Positions 52,025 through 62,426 of a DNA stretch of 64,000 nucleotides are shown here, in pieces (positions within the stretch are counted from its first letter, which is position 1; each line of letters starts with the position of its first letter). The notes beneath the pieces were generated by a model. It searched no databases, was not told the origin of the DNA, and saw only the letters and a program-made list of their open reading frames with translations. Source of the DNA: Capillidium heterosporum (taxonomy: Eukaryota > Entomophthoromycota > Entomophthoromycetes > Entomophthorales > Capillidiaceae); assembly GCA_016630905.1 (NCBI GenBank), contig WBMQ01000018.1, positions 1-64,000 of the forward strand, in the 5' to 3' direction. A program made the position numbers and the translations under genes.

Positions 52025-54485
52025 ATCTGCAAAACTTTCTTGCGTTGTTTGGTCAGAAGCCATCATTTAGTCTAGGATAAAATGAAATAAAGTAAACTTT
52101 GAATGATGATAAGATACTTTTCTGTATCGATTTATAAGTTAGTTGAATTAGAGTGTGTAAAGTATAAGTTTTTCACTTGCAAGATATATATTTGCCATTC
52201 CTTGGTATAAGTATTGGGCCTTCAACTATATGCTTTATTCATCTTGTGCCCTACTTTTAAATTTAATATAAAGCTTATACCTAGTATATATAAATCCAGT
52301 GATACATGAACTCATCTAGATATATTTGAGACAAGCACGATTCAATACAAGTGCCAGAGCTTTGTGATTAAATTGCTGGGCCAAAGTCGCTATGCAGGGA
52401 GGCTCGATTTAAAGCTAATAGCTATGAACCAAAATTTATCACCATTATAGCTAAAGAATATGCACTTAGATTTAGGCATATTCTTTTTAATTAATAGATT
52501 AAACTACATAGCCAAAAGTATTGGATATTGAGCTTCATTAATTGAATCTGATCTAAATTTTTAGCTAAGGCTTCGTTCGAAATTATAGGAGAATGGTGTG
52601 TAAAATTTTTACGAAAATTATAAATGATTCCTATACATGACTCACCTTATTTCAGATTGATTGGCATATGATTATGTAGAATTATGCGAGCAGAAGCCGC
52701 CTTATGTTTTAAATTAATAGGGTTTAATTCGCAAGCTTCTATAAGCTATGATTTACAGATACATTGCATGATAGACGCTTGTTCCAAACAAACTGCCGCT
52801 TGGCTCTAAAATATCAAAAACGCCCATCTTATCAATAGGATAAAAGTGGATTGAAATGTATGTAAAGCTCAGTACAATTCTTGTTTAATATTACCCTTTT
52901 GATATTGTTACCTATTCAATTCTAGAAGTATATGTTTTAAATTGGTAGTGCACGCTTCATAGATATATTGCGTCAAAATGAAGGTACCTGAGTCAAACAT
53001 TTTTTAGATGGTATTCTACTACTATTTGTATGATCAATCGATCATATGTTGAAATAAGTACCTATTTACACGTTATATATTTAGAATAATTATATTTGCT
53101 ATCTATTTTGTATGTATAGATCATCTTGAAGCTAGTATACGCAAAAGTAAAGATAGCCTTTCTTTATCTTGAGGAACATCTCAAAACCCCAACTATTGAA
53201 ATGCTTGCATTTCCGAACTACAATTGAGTGTTATGCAAATTTTATTCCAACCTCTAACTATAGCATAATTATATATTTCCGAAATTTCTTGGTTGAAACA
53301 CCATTGAATTTTAAGGCTATTGTCGTTGGAATTACCCACGCTGAACTTGGTAGTGACCATCAGCTTCAACCCAACTTTACTCTGTTTCGAAAATGTAGGT
53401 GTCATTCGACAAGTTCCATTGCAAAAATATATTTATTTTATCGGAGCAAAGCAGTAGTGAGCTTTTTAATTTGATCAACTGCGTTTCATACCTAGCCTGA
53501 ATTTCGAATTAATACTTCAAACTTATAGACTGAGGTAGACCTTGATATTAGAACAGATGTAAGTAGTTTAAAATGCCAGCGCAGGCTTCTATATTTAGTA
53601 GGAAGGTCGGCGGATATACCAAGTTTAGATTGGCATACTGGAGAAATATTCAGCTCAGTGAATATTTATGGTTTCACCTATGTGTTGATTGCATTTTAGC
53701 GCTTGAAATATCAAAATATTCTCAGGCGGCTATTATTTCTATATAAAGCATCGCCCAATAACTACGATTGAGATTGGGATGTCGATATCTGTAATTGAAA
53801 CCGGGAAATAAAAACTATAATGGAAATCATTCAGATTGCAGACCGTTACTGATTTTTAATTAAGCTTTAGGTGGTTCGTTAAATAGTTTGCTAATATACG
53901 GCTAGATGCTACTTTGTGAAATGTTTTAGCAGGAATCGCTTCCAAAGACAAGCGAAGCTACACACCGAACAATACAAAGTAAAAGATCCCAACTTTCCTT
54001 ATAAAAAACTAATTTAGAAAGATCATAGACCAAGTACTTTACGTTTCGAATTACTCTAGTTACTTTATTTTTCAGTGAAGGTTCAATTAGGTATGTGTAT
54101 ATAGTGACAACATCTCTATCTCAAAATCTTCAAAATGAATGGTTAAGTTCGAACGCTCGTTCATGGAAGACAAACAATCTTTGATAAGAGTAACTAATTA
54201 CAAAACCAGTTACTTTGGATATTTTGCGTCCTATGCATACAAACGCATCATACCTACAATTTATTCCAAACAATAAAACCTAGTTTGGATTGGATTGCTA
54301 TACTTACTTTACGCTCCTTTTTTGCATAGATAATAAATTAAAAGTTGACATTAAAAATAAACAACAGTAATACAACCTTCATTAATTTGCGAAATGAAAT
54401 AAGCATACACGCCTACCTCTAATCTAGCGTATTATATATCCAATGCATGACTATTGCTCTTTGTAGTAGTCTCTTCACCTATAGC
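52025..54485. other. Unique intergenic region
   Basis: This is the largest stretch without recognised repeats. Only the weak ORF at 53193-53405 stands out. No RNA gene was seen. Confidence 0.45.
53193..53405 (-). CDS. Hypothetical 70-aa protein
   Basis: An ATG-started frame (MTPTFSKQSKVGLKLMVTTK) has a plausible globular composition and ends WNKICITLNCSSEMQAFQ. It has no signal peptide or known domain. It could be the last exon of a gene whose upstream exons were not found. Confidence 0.25.
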   Translation of the reverse strand: MTPTFSKQSKVGLKLMVTTKFSVGNSNDNSLKIQWCFNQEISEIYNYAIVRGWNKICITLNCSSEMQAFQ

Positions 54486-55910
54486 CAGTGATATTTACAA
54501 ATGCATCTGGGTCAGTGGAGTTCGCTGTTTCACTAATAGTATCTAGAATGGAATTGAGCTTGACAGTATACAAGAGTAAAATGCACAAAGCTAAGCTTAA
54601 AACCTAAATTAGACTTTCTCAAAGTGATTGCAACCTCTTCCAAAATTTTGATTACCATTCCTCCTAAATCTAACAATTTAATAGATAAACTACAAAGTAT
54701 GATTGAAAGCTACTTTGGAATTGTAAATGACATAAACGATGCCTTGGTTCTCTTTGAGGCAGCTCGTCAAAAGTTGATCCCCATGATAACTACCAGACTG
54801 ATCGGAAATTCTAGAAAAATCATCCGACCCGGTTCTATCTTTATTTGGGAACCTACTAGTACCAGTATGTGTAGGTGGACCGATGGGCACAGTTGGTCGT
54901 CATCTAGATACTACAACCACTTCTTTACCTATTACGAGATCAACGATTTCAATCATAAGTGTAATAGTATCCCCTACAAAGGCTATTCTAACTCTCCCAC
55001 CAACATCTACTCCCACCATGAAAAAACTAAAGCTTTGAATTACAAACCTAATGGACTCATCAAGCGGACAACTAGCATGTCCACTGTAGATGGGCGTAAG
55101 TTCCAGCTTGTCAACTACATCAGCAATTGCTCCGATAGCAACTTGGCCATCCCCAAAGTAAATGAATGTCCTATACTCAGTATGATTCCTGTCCCTGTTG
55201 ACTACTACTTTAGAACTAGTAACTCACTGTCCAGTTTGAAACCTAAACAGAAAGTACCTACGTCGTTCAGCCGAAAAAATAGCAGTGTATGCTTATTGGA
55301 AAGTATATCGGCTACAGATTCTACCTCCAGCTTTACACCCTACACCACCAACTGCTTAGACCTCTACGAGCCGATGTATTCCTTGAATAACATACTCGCC
55401 CCCACCAACCAGTTCCAAAACTATAACCCCTTCACCATCCCATCGTTAAGCTATCTACCAACCAACCTATGTCAAGATATCAAGCAAGAACCGGTAGAGT
55501 TTTCAACTAGTAATCAAGTCATCCCTGGCATTTATCCCAACCAAAGTACTCAGGAAATAGATAGTGGGTATAATTTTGTATATGGGTTCCAACCTATAGA
55601 TGATATTTTGTTCAATTCTAGCATCTACCAGTTCCAAGCCGATACCTAACGCTGTTCCTTTCGTTATTAGCACATTCCTTTATAGCTTTTGTATAACTTA
55701 TTTTTATGCCTCAATAAAATTTCATCCAGCAACTCTATACAAGTATGGCATTCATTTCCACTTATTTTCATTTAGACAGTTTTTATTTCAAACTGGTTGG
55801 TATAGAATGGTGTAGTATACGTTCTGAATTAAACACCTTAGTTTTATGGAAGTTTGGATTGATTGAACATCTAATTTGGAACTAAACGATATTTTAAGTC
55901 AAAATTAAGC
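54486..55910. repeat. Inverted duplication IR1, right arm
   Basis: It is the reverse complement of 39903-41325 (sum 95813). It sits in unique sequence with no LTR at either edge, suggesting this is the original locus. Confidence 0.95.
54699..55649 (+). CDS. Gti1/Pac2 (WOPR) family regulator, copy 2
   Basis: The first in-frame ATG is 54699 (316 aa); upstream codons are open back to a TGA at 54561 but lack ATG. The domain layout is as in copy 1: MIESYFGIVNDINDALVLFE, RPGSIFIWEP, RWTDGHSWSSSRYY, box B NGLIKRTTSM, and a low-complexity C-terminus with IKQEPVEF. Copy 2 keeps Gly in the SYFG motif. Starting exactly at the domain is unusual but matches the gene at 16800, whose WOPR box also begins within ten residues of the start. 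It is expected to be a DNA-binding developmental regulator. Confidence 0.9.
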   Translation: MIESYFGIVNDINDALVLFEAARQKLIPMITTRLIGNSRKIIRPGSIFIWEPTSTSMCRWTDGHSWSSSRYYNHFFTYYEINDFNHKCNSIPYKGYSNSPTNIYSHHEKTKALNYKPNGLIKRTTSMSTVDGRKFQLVNYISNCSDSNLAIPKVNECPILSMIPVPVDYYFRTSNSLSSLKPKQKVPTSFSRKNSSVCLLESISATDSTSSFTPYTTNCLDLYEPMYSLNNILAPTNQFQNYNPFTIPSLSYLPTNLCQDIKQEPVEFSTSNQVIPGIYPNQSTQEIDSGYNFVYGFQPIDDILFNSSIYQFQADT

Positions 55911-57085
55911 TTTCCCAGCTTTCTATAGTAAAGTTGAGTTTTGATCCTTGTAAATTCTTCGATATTGGATTTTTACTTTACCAAACTCCTATATCTAATC
56001 GACGTTTATGTAAAAGCCTAGTTGTGCCTTCATTATATCAAAACTTTCAATTGTCCTATTTTACTTATAACCATATGAATTTGGAATGGGAAAGGTATTG
56101 AAATCTATGAGATAAGTTAGAAAGTTTTAAATAATGGTTGTCATTATCCAAATGTTGGGAAATTCTAGTTATGATGTTGGTTTTACAACATTATTTTAAA
56201 AAGTACAAACCCATAAATTTTCATTGTGATAGAACGAATTTTGGATGGTTGAGGTGAGCTCGCATACATGATGCAATATTTTACGCCAATGCTTGGGAAT
56301 TGATTCTAGTAAATTCAAATAGGATTAATCTTGAATTCAATGAGCTATATCAAATATATAAATTTTATTTTAAAAGCAAATTATTTTAGCTTGAAATAGT
56401 TTCTAGCTAAATAATTTAGATTTAAGACAGTAGACTGGAAATATACATTTATTTAATACTGATCGAATCCAAACTAGTTGCATCGCAAAGACTCCTGCTC
56501 CGAAACCCAGCATATAATTAGGTCTATTTAGAATGGCAGTTAAACTAACTACATATACTCCATGTCTACTTTTAAACTTGCACACCTAGATTGCCTACCA
56601 ACTGGTTCATATAAGGCCTACATCTGAAAATATACATAAATTTACCAAATCTAGTAAATTAACATATATGAAAAAATTCAATTTAAATAAGTATACTGTT
56701 GGTAAATTTGTTTCAGTGTAATAGCGGACCTCTCATTACTATCCATATGAAAAACATATTTTTCGAGAATAGCTTATAAGACTATACCTAAATATAGTCA
56801 ATTCCAAAAAGATAAAACCCACGAAAATAAGTTTATATATTTTAATGTAAAAAGGTTTGAAGCTAATTTAAATCGGTTTATAACTATTGAAAAAATGATT
56901 ACTTATTATGAAAAAGCAATTACCCATCCAAAATATGATGGCAGGAGTTTGACATCATCTAGGATAAAAGAGGAAAGTTTCCGAGGCTCAATTCTTTGGT
57001 GAAAATAATAGTTGCTAGCCGCAAAATAATAGGTAATTTCAAACTAACGAACTTAATCCAGAAGCCAAAGGTAAACTTAAGTCAA
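55911..57085. other. Intergenic region
   Basis: A 60-codon minus frame (56403-56585) is not convincing. No repeat family was recognised. Confidence 0.4.
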
Positions 57086-57529
57086 TGTAGCAACCCTAGT
57101 TGTTATAATATCAGTTCTTCGGTTATAGACCGATTCTCCTCTGCTTTTCTTTCACTACCTTCCTTATCAATTTCGACCACTCAATACTTCACTTATAACT
57201 ATCCTAGTCACCAGCCCGTCCTATATCCTAGATACTTGAGCTCCTTTTACTAATGATTAGCCGTGTAGTACTGGATATTATAGCTTTGGTGATGGTAAAT
57301 TCATCAGTAGTATTTAGTACAAGTACAGATTCTTTTCAGCTAAACTTGATTAAAGTTTAAGCAATCTATAAAGTAGTTAACTACAGATAAAAACCTGATC
57401 TTTCTAGTAAAACTACTGCCAAGGCACCAAAAGGGTATTTAAACCTCCCTTTGTTGCTATTCAAAAGAGGTATCTTGACAGAGTTCCACCTTGCTATTTG
57501 TAGCTATTACTAACCTCTTGATCCCAATC
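57086..57529 (+). mobile_element. LTR1-family 5' part
   Basis: It begins TGTAGCAACCCTAG and runs through GGGTATTTAAACC (about 57434) to GATCCCAATC, where LTR2 starts. The remainder is absent: the LTR1 piece at 58184 overlaps this one in content, so it belongs to another copy. Confidence 0.7.
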
Positions 57530-58183
57530 TGTTGGGAAACGTCCACCAAGAACGCTTACCAGCAGGAGTTAATCAAGCAGTAATGGTAGCCAGTACTCCA
57601 TAAAGGCTAAGGAAGTTGACACAAAGGTTATACAGGGAGGATAATCGTGCCTGGAGTCGGATCCAGAGGCGGTGAGCAGACAGGACTACTCCAACCGTAG
57701 CCACGAGACTAAGGAATGTGGTCAAATCCATTGTTTAGCTTAAGTTTTCAGATTCAGTTCAGTTCAGGTTGTTGATTCAGGTCAGGTCAATGCAACTCTC
57801 GGTCTTGGAGGGATGCAAATTATCAGTTCTCAATTATACTACGCAGGGAGTCTATACTATGCCGATAGCAGAAGAAAATATCAAATGTTCAATACGTTTA
57901 TTTAATAATTACTTGACCTGCTACTAAGTTCACCGTGGGCCTTATATAGGTGACTTGTATTTAGTAGTAAATGTTCCAGATACTGATGATTAGTATTTAT
58001 CTAAACTCCAGTATCAAAATTCATTTGGTTCTTCTAGGAGATAATCGTGATCTTTAGGGAGTGCAAGGATTGAGACACAGTTAATGTGGGGTTGATCACT
58101 TGATTCCTGTTACAAGGGCATTTCTAAACTTGAATTCGATTTATGGGGTGAAACTACGGCTGATCTAGGAATATTTCCTTACA
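57530..58183 (-). mobile_element. LTR2-family solo LTR
   Basis: A 654-bp LTR has plus-strand start TGTTGGGAAACGTCC and end ATTTCCTTACA. In LTR sense it carries CCTATATAAGGCCC (about 57945) and AATAAACGTATTG (about 57896). The flanks CAATC and GGGGT do not match. Both neighbours are LTR1 pieces. Confidence 0.82.
57573..57731 (-). CDS. Two-helix membrane ORF of LTR2
   Basis: A 52-aa frame from ATG 57731 (MDLTTFLSLVATVGVVLSAH) has hydrophobic segments at about 4-19 and 33-51, with a basic linker (RLWIRLQARLSS). It ends at a TGA; beyond it the same frame reads GKRSWWTFPN to the LTR edge, so one mutated codon may separate it from the read-out form. It is homologous to the LTR3 ORF at 12159-12365. 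Confidence 0.45.
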   Translation of the reverse strand: MDLTTFLSLVATVGVVLSAHRLWIRLQARLSSLYNLCVNFLSLYGVLATITA

Positions 58184-58652
58184 GGGGTATTTAAATCCCT
58201 TTCTGTCATTACCCAAAGAATTCATCTTGACAACGTTCCACCTCGCTATTTTCTAAATAGCTGTTACTCACCTCTTGATCTCAACCATCAACTATAGCTG
58301 TTGCGACAGCCTGATCTGTTTCCCTTGCCATAGCTGTCTCTGACAGCCTGATCTGTTTCCCCTGCCATAGCTGTCTCTGACAGCCTGATTCTGTTTCGTC
58401 TACGAATAAAGTATTGTTCCTGGTCAGCCTTTTAGTTATTAGATTGTGCGAATATGTGGTTCAACTTCTATACCCTCTTAGCTCACTCCGTTCAAACTTT
58501 CTTCGCTTCCCTTTGGACTTACCTCCTTTGGGTGATTCATATTACCAATGCTGTGGTCGGCATTGGTTCTACTGTCCCGACCTCTCATGTCATACGCTCC
58601 CATTATGACACCATCATTAGTTGGATTCAACGGCACCCCCTTGGACCTTACA
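58184..58652 (+). mobile_element. LTR1-family 3' part with internal tandem repeat
   Basis: It starts at GGGGTATTTAAATCCC and ends CTTGGACCTTACA. A unit of about 43 bp (CATAGCTGTCTCTGACAGCC followed by TGATCTGTTTCC) is repeated about three times at 58290-58400. AATAAAG lies near 58405. The short-form ORF starts at ATG 58454 and runs past the LTR end to 58720 in a frame different from the downstream transposase. Confidence 0.8.
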
Positions 58653-59778
58653 TATTGCACCTACTCATCCTGATTCAGATGAAGATATTGAAGACCCTAC
58701 TCCTTATCTACATGCCATAATTCAAGCTAATGGTAATAAATCAGTTGAGGAGCTTTCTAATTTTACATGGTATGAATTCGATATACTCTGGGCTAGCTGT
58801 TCAAACCACATTATCTCAAATTGGAATATTGGTAGAGGGAACAAGACTCGAGTTACTGCAAAGGATGTTTTCTTCATGGCCTTGTGCTTTGTAAAAGCAG
58901 GATTAGGATGGGACAATGTAAGTATTACTTTTGGGATTAAACCAGAAACTTTTCAAAGATTGGTTTGGAACTTTATTGTAATACTAACTCCTTATTTATA
59001 CGATAAATATGTTAGTAAGTTTAATATTAAATTTACTATGAAGTATTTAAAAGAGAACAAAGCAACTTTTGAGAACTATCCATTTTGCCGCTATGCTACT
59101 GATGTTACCTTTCAACATGCAAATCGGCCTTCAGGTGATAAGTCATATAGTAGCGATTATTACAGTTCTAAGCACAAGCGCCATGGCTTTAAAACTGAAG
59201 TATCTGTCTTACCAAATGGATTTGCAATTGGATGTACAGCTAGTGATATAGGAAAGCAGTCTGATTTAGTTATATCCAACAATAACATCGATTTCCATCT
59301 TGCAAATTCCCTTAAGCATGAAGATGAGCATGATATTGAAGATTTCGATTCAAGTACTATGGAGTTTCCAACTAAATGGGGAATTTTACTTGACAAAGGC
59401 TATATTGGTGTTCATAACGTTAGAGCAGTTATTCCAACAAAAAAACCACCACTTCGTAGGCTAACAAAGAATCAAGCTACAACCAATGTCAAGATCTCAA
59501 CTGATAGGATTATTGTAGAGAAGTACTTTGGACGATTAAAGAAATTGTGGTCTATTCTTGCACATCCTTATAAATTCGATCGAAATAGATATGATACATA
59601 CTTTCGATTGGGATTAGCCTTAACCAACTTTCATATTACCAAGTATCCACTTAGGAATAATGATGGAGAGTATCATATTCAATATAAAAACTTGGTATAT
59701 GCTGAAGGTGAAGCTGAGGAAGCAAAACTATTGGTACAAAGGGAAGCATATAAGAAAAGAAAGGCTTTAAAAACATAG
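58653..59778 (+). pseudogene. DDE_4 (PIF/Harbinger-type) transposase, 5' truncated
   Basis: The frame is open for about 375 codons from the LTR edge to the TAG at 59776-59778, but its own start is missing; the first Met is deep inside (VFFMALC). Catalytic positions are Asp in YATDVTFQ (codon at 59101), Asp in LLDKGYIGV (59392) and Glu in IVEKYFGRLKKLW (59518). The acidic triad and the DKGY-G and F-RLK contexts are typical of DDE superfamily 4 nucleases (HARBI1-like). A second, Myb-like Harbinger protein is not present. Foldback copy C starts about 210 bp downstream. The open frame suggests recent activity before the LTR replaced the 5' end. Confidence 0.85.
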
Positions 59779-59989
59779 TACAGTTCCTTGGAATACGCAT
59801 GTAGAAGATAGTGATGGTTTAGCATAGGAATAATAATATATATTTATATATATGTGGTGCTTTTTGTATTATTCGCATTAGGTTAGAATTTTTGATATAT
59901 AGATATTTCAGCCTTTAATTAGGCTTGAAACAATATGGACTTTGGTAGTAAAAAGCCTTTAATATACTTTTTCAAAAGCTACTAAATAC

Positions 59990-61021
59990 AGCAGCAAAGT
60001 ATCTAGGCCACGACATAAGATATATATTATCAATTCTGAAAGCTACAGATTAGTAGAGCACATATAAAGTTTTGAAAAATTGTATATATAGAAATAGTAA
60101 ATCGGAAGCACAAAAAGTGCCTCAATCAACTTAAAACTTTCTAGAATTATAGATATATAAAAGTTATGTGAAATACACTTTATTTTATAAAATTAGATAA
60201 CTGGATCGAGACATACCCATAGTTTTGAAATCGAAGTGTCTGCAGCTTCAGTAAGCTCCAACTTTGAGTTTATAGATTCCCAGCCTGTATAAAATACCAG
60301 GAGTCGGTTCTCAGGATCTACTGAACCAAATGAAAAGTTCTATACAGAATATGAAGGCTATCGAATAGGGGAATTTATTAGTATAGTTCATATAAATAAT
60401 TGGAAATTAAGATATATGGTATCTGCAAAGTATTAGCTGGAGACTATGTTAATTAGGTAGTCATCCAGTAATTACGTAGTCACCTAGTAATTATGTAGTC
60501 ACCTAGTAATTATGTAGTCACCTAGTAATTATTTAGTTGCTATAGTAATTACTAGGTTTCTCAATCTATTATGCAGTTATTAAATAATTAATAAATTCCC
60601 TGATCTGTTATGTAGTCAACAAATGATTGCAGACTATTCAACCTATTATGCAGTTACTAAGTAATTTGTAGCAGAATAATTTATGCAAATTAGTATGGTT
60701 TTTATGTAATTGTAAAGCTATTCCGCAAATATAGGCTTATAAACAATAAAGTAGCAACTACGTAGTGTACACTTTTCTAAGTAGTTTACTGAATTTTACA
60801 AGTTTGTTTAGGTATCTACTAGTAATCTGGAATCTACTTAGATATAGGATGAATTACTATTAAACCGAGTAATTAAGTAGTATTAAACTTATAGCACAGT
60901 TTCCTATTAAATATCAAATAGGCTGTTAGTTAAGTAATTATCAGCTCATTTACGAATTATGTATTGTTCTACATATAAAACTGAGTAACTACGTATTTAC
61001 CGATAAATTATTTCTTAATTC
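59990..61021 (+). mobile_element. Foldback element, half copy C
   Basis: It contains loop sequence (about 59998-60220), the right arm, the 20-bp direct-repeat zone (about 60450-60555) and a complete X end (...TTTCTTAATTC, 61021). The Y half is absent and the transposase lies in its place. The loop runs in the opposite direction relative to the X arm compared with copies A and B. Confidence 0.75.
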
Positions 61022-61444
61022 TTATGATCAATGCTAAATTCTACCATAAAGAAAATGTTCAAAAGCTTTTTAGCAGTTCAATTCATATCTGACGTTTTTT
61101 ATCAGCATGCTCTTTAATGTTTAACCCAGTTGAAATAATATTTAGTAAACTTAAAAGCTTTGTTAAAAGTCTACGAAGGAATAAAGAAGATATCCCAATT
61201 TAACTATAGAAGCACAGGATACGATCAAACCTAAGGATTATAAAGGTTGGGTAAAGCATCGCACCAAAAACATCGCCAATTGTTTAAAGGGAGAAAGTAT
61301 CACTTTTTATAAATAAATAAACACTTATACCTATAGTATTCTTTTTATTTTGATACACTTGGCTAGTCTAACGCATTTATATAATATCTATTCTCAATAT
61401 ATATTTTGAATTTCTCATAATTTTATTTGCTTAAAATCAAAATT
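61022..61444. other. Intergenic region
   Basis: No gene or repeat recognised. Confidence 0.35.
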
Positions 61445-61535
61445 TAATTGTAAATTGGCAACTTGGCCAATTTATTAGCTAATTTTGCCACATTGACCCA
61501 GCATTTTTGCCAATTTGGTCTAAAAATGCGATACC
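61445..61535. repeat. MULE TIR relic
   Basis: GTAAATTGGCAACTTGGCCA through TTTGGTCTAAAAATGCGATA matches the inner part of the MULE TIR at about 18605-18735 in reverse orientation. Confidence 0.55.
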
Positions 61536-62426
61536 CTAGCATATATCACTATAAAATTAGATAAGCCCATAAATTCGATCGAGATTTGAAATACTGGATG
61601 AGTTTCTATAGTTTAGTCCGTAAAAATTATTTCGATTTCCTGAACGTTTATTAGGTGTTGAAATTGGACCTGTGGGTCTAACCACTACTAAATTACTGGC
61701 ATTCCTTCTCATCAGAATATTTTGAGTCACTGGTGAAATTATCTTGAACTTCGACCTACTTACTACTCAGTTCAGCCTAAGTGTAGCTACACAACTTTGC
61801 TGAACCAATTAACACTTTATTAAAGCCTTACAAAAGCATATTTAAAACATAACTTGCTTTAGCAAACAAATATAATGCAGTGACTGAGAAGCTAAAAGCT
61901 TATTATGTAAGACCAATACATACCAAAATTTTAAGCTTCGGAGCTGGCCTAGATTTGCCGATATCGGACCAAGGGCTTTTACAATAAAGGGATTTTTTTT
62001 CATTTGGTAACGATACCTTACAAGGCTAAGTTTTGGAAGTTTATTTAAAGTGGTATGGCTGGGAGGGTTGATCAATACTCATTTAAACAGGCAAATTCCC
62101 AAATACTGATTTAAATATAGCAGTTACTTGAGTGTAGTGGTACTATACAAAATCAATCAGAATCCCACTATAGCCAATAGAAGTTCAGTATTTCAAAATT
62201 TAAAGGTCTAGTGCAATCTAAGAAATTCTCAAACAAACAGATTTATGAAAATTACTGGCTATGTTAAGAAAGCGCCATTTTCCAAATACAGCACGCTTTA
62301 TCAATTAAGTTTCAGCCTATATAAGTTTTAAATACTATAAATAGTGAACTCTACCATATTAAATTGGAAGTTTTTTTGCTAAATAATACTAAGGTTTGCT
62401 TTATACTTCAGTTATAGATATTCAAG
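61536..62426. other. Upstream region of Zn2Cys6 gene
   Basis: A 77-codon minus frame at 61842-62075 lacks support. No other feature was seen. Confidence 0.35.

Noticed and set aside
54624-54698. Longer WOPR proteins beginning at GTG (also 41189-41115)
   Set aside because: GTG is not a normal nuclear start codon; the first ATG fits the domain start.
58621-58652. Extension of the transposase start into the LTR
   Set aside because: The only start there is TTG within the LTR; those residues are LTR sequence, not transposase.
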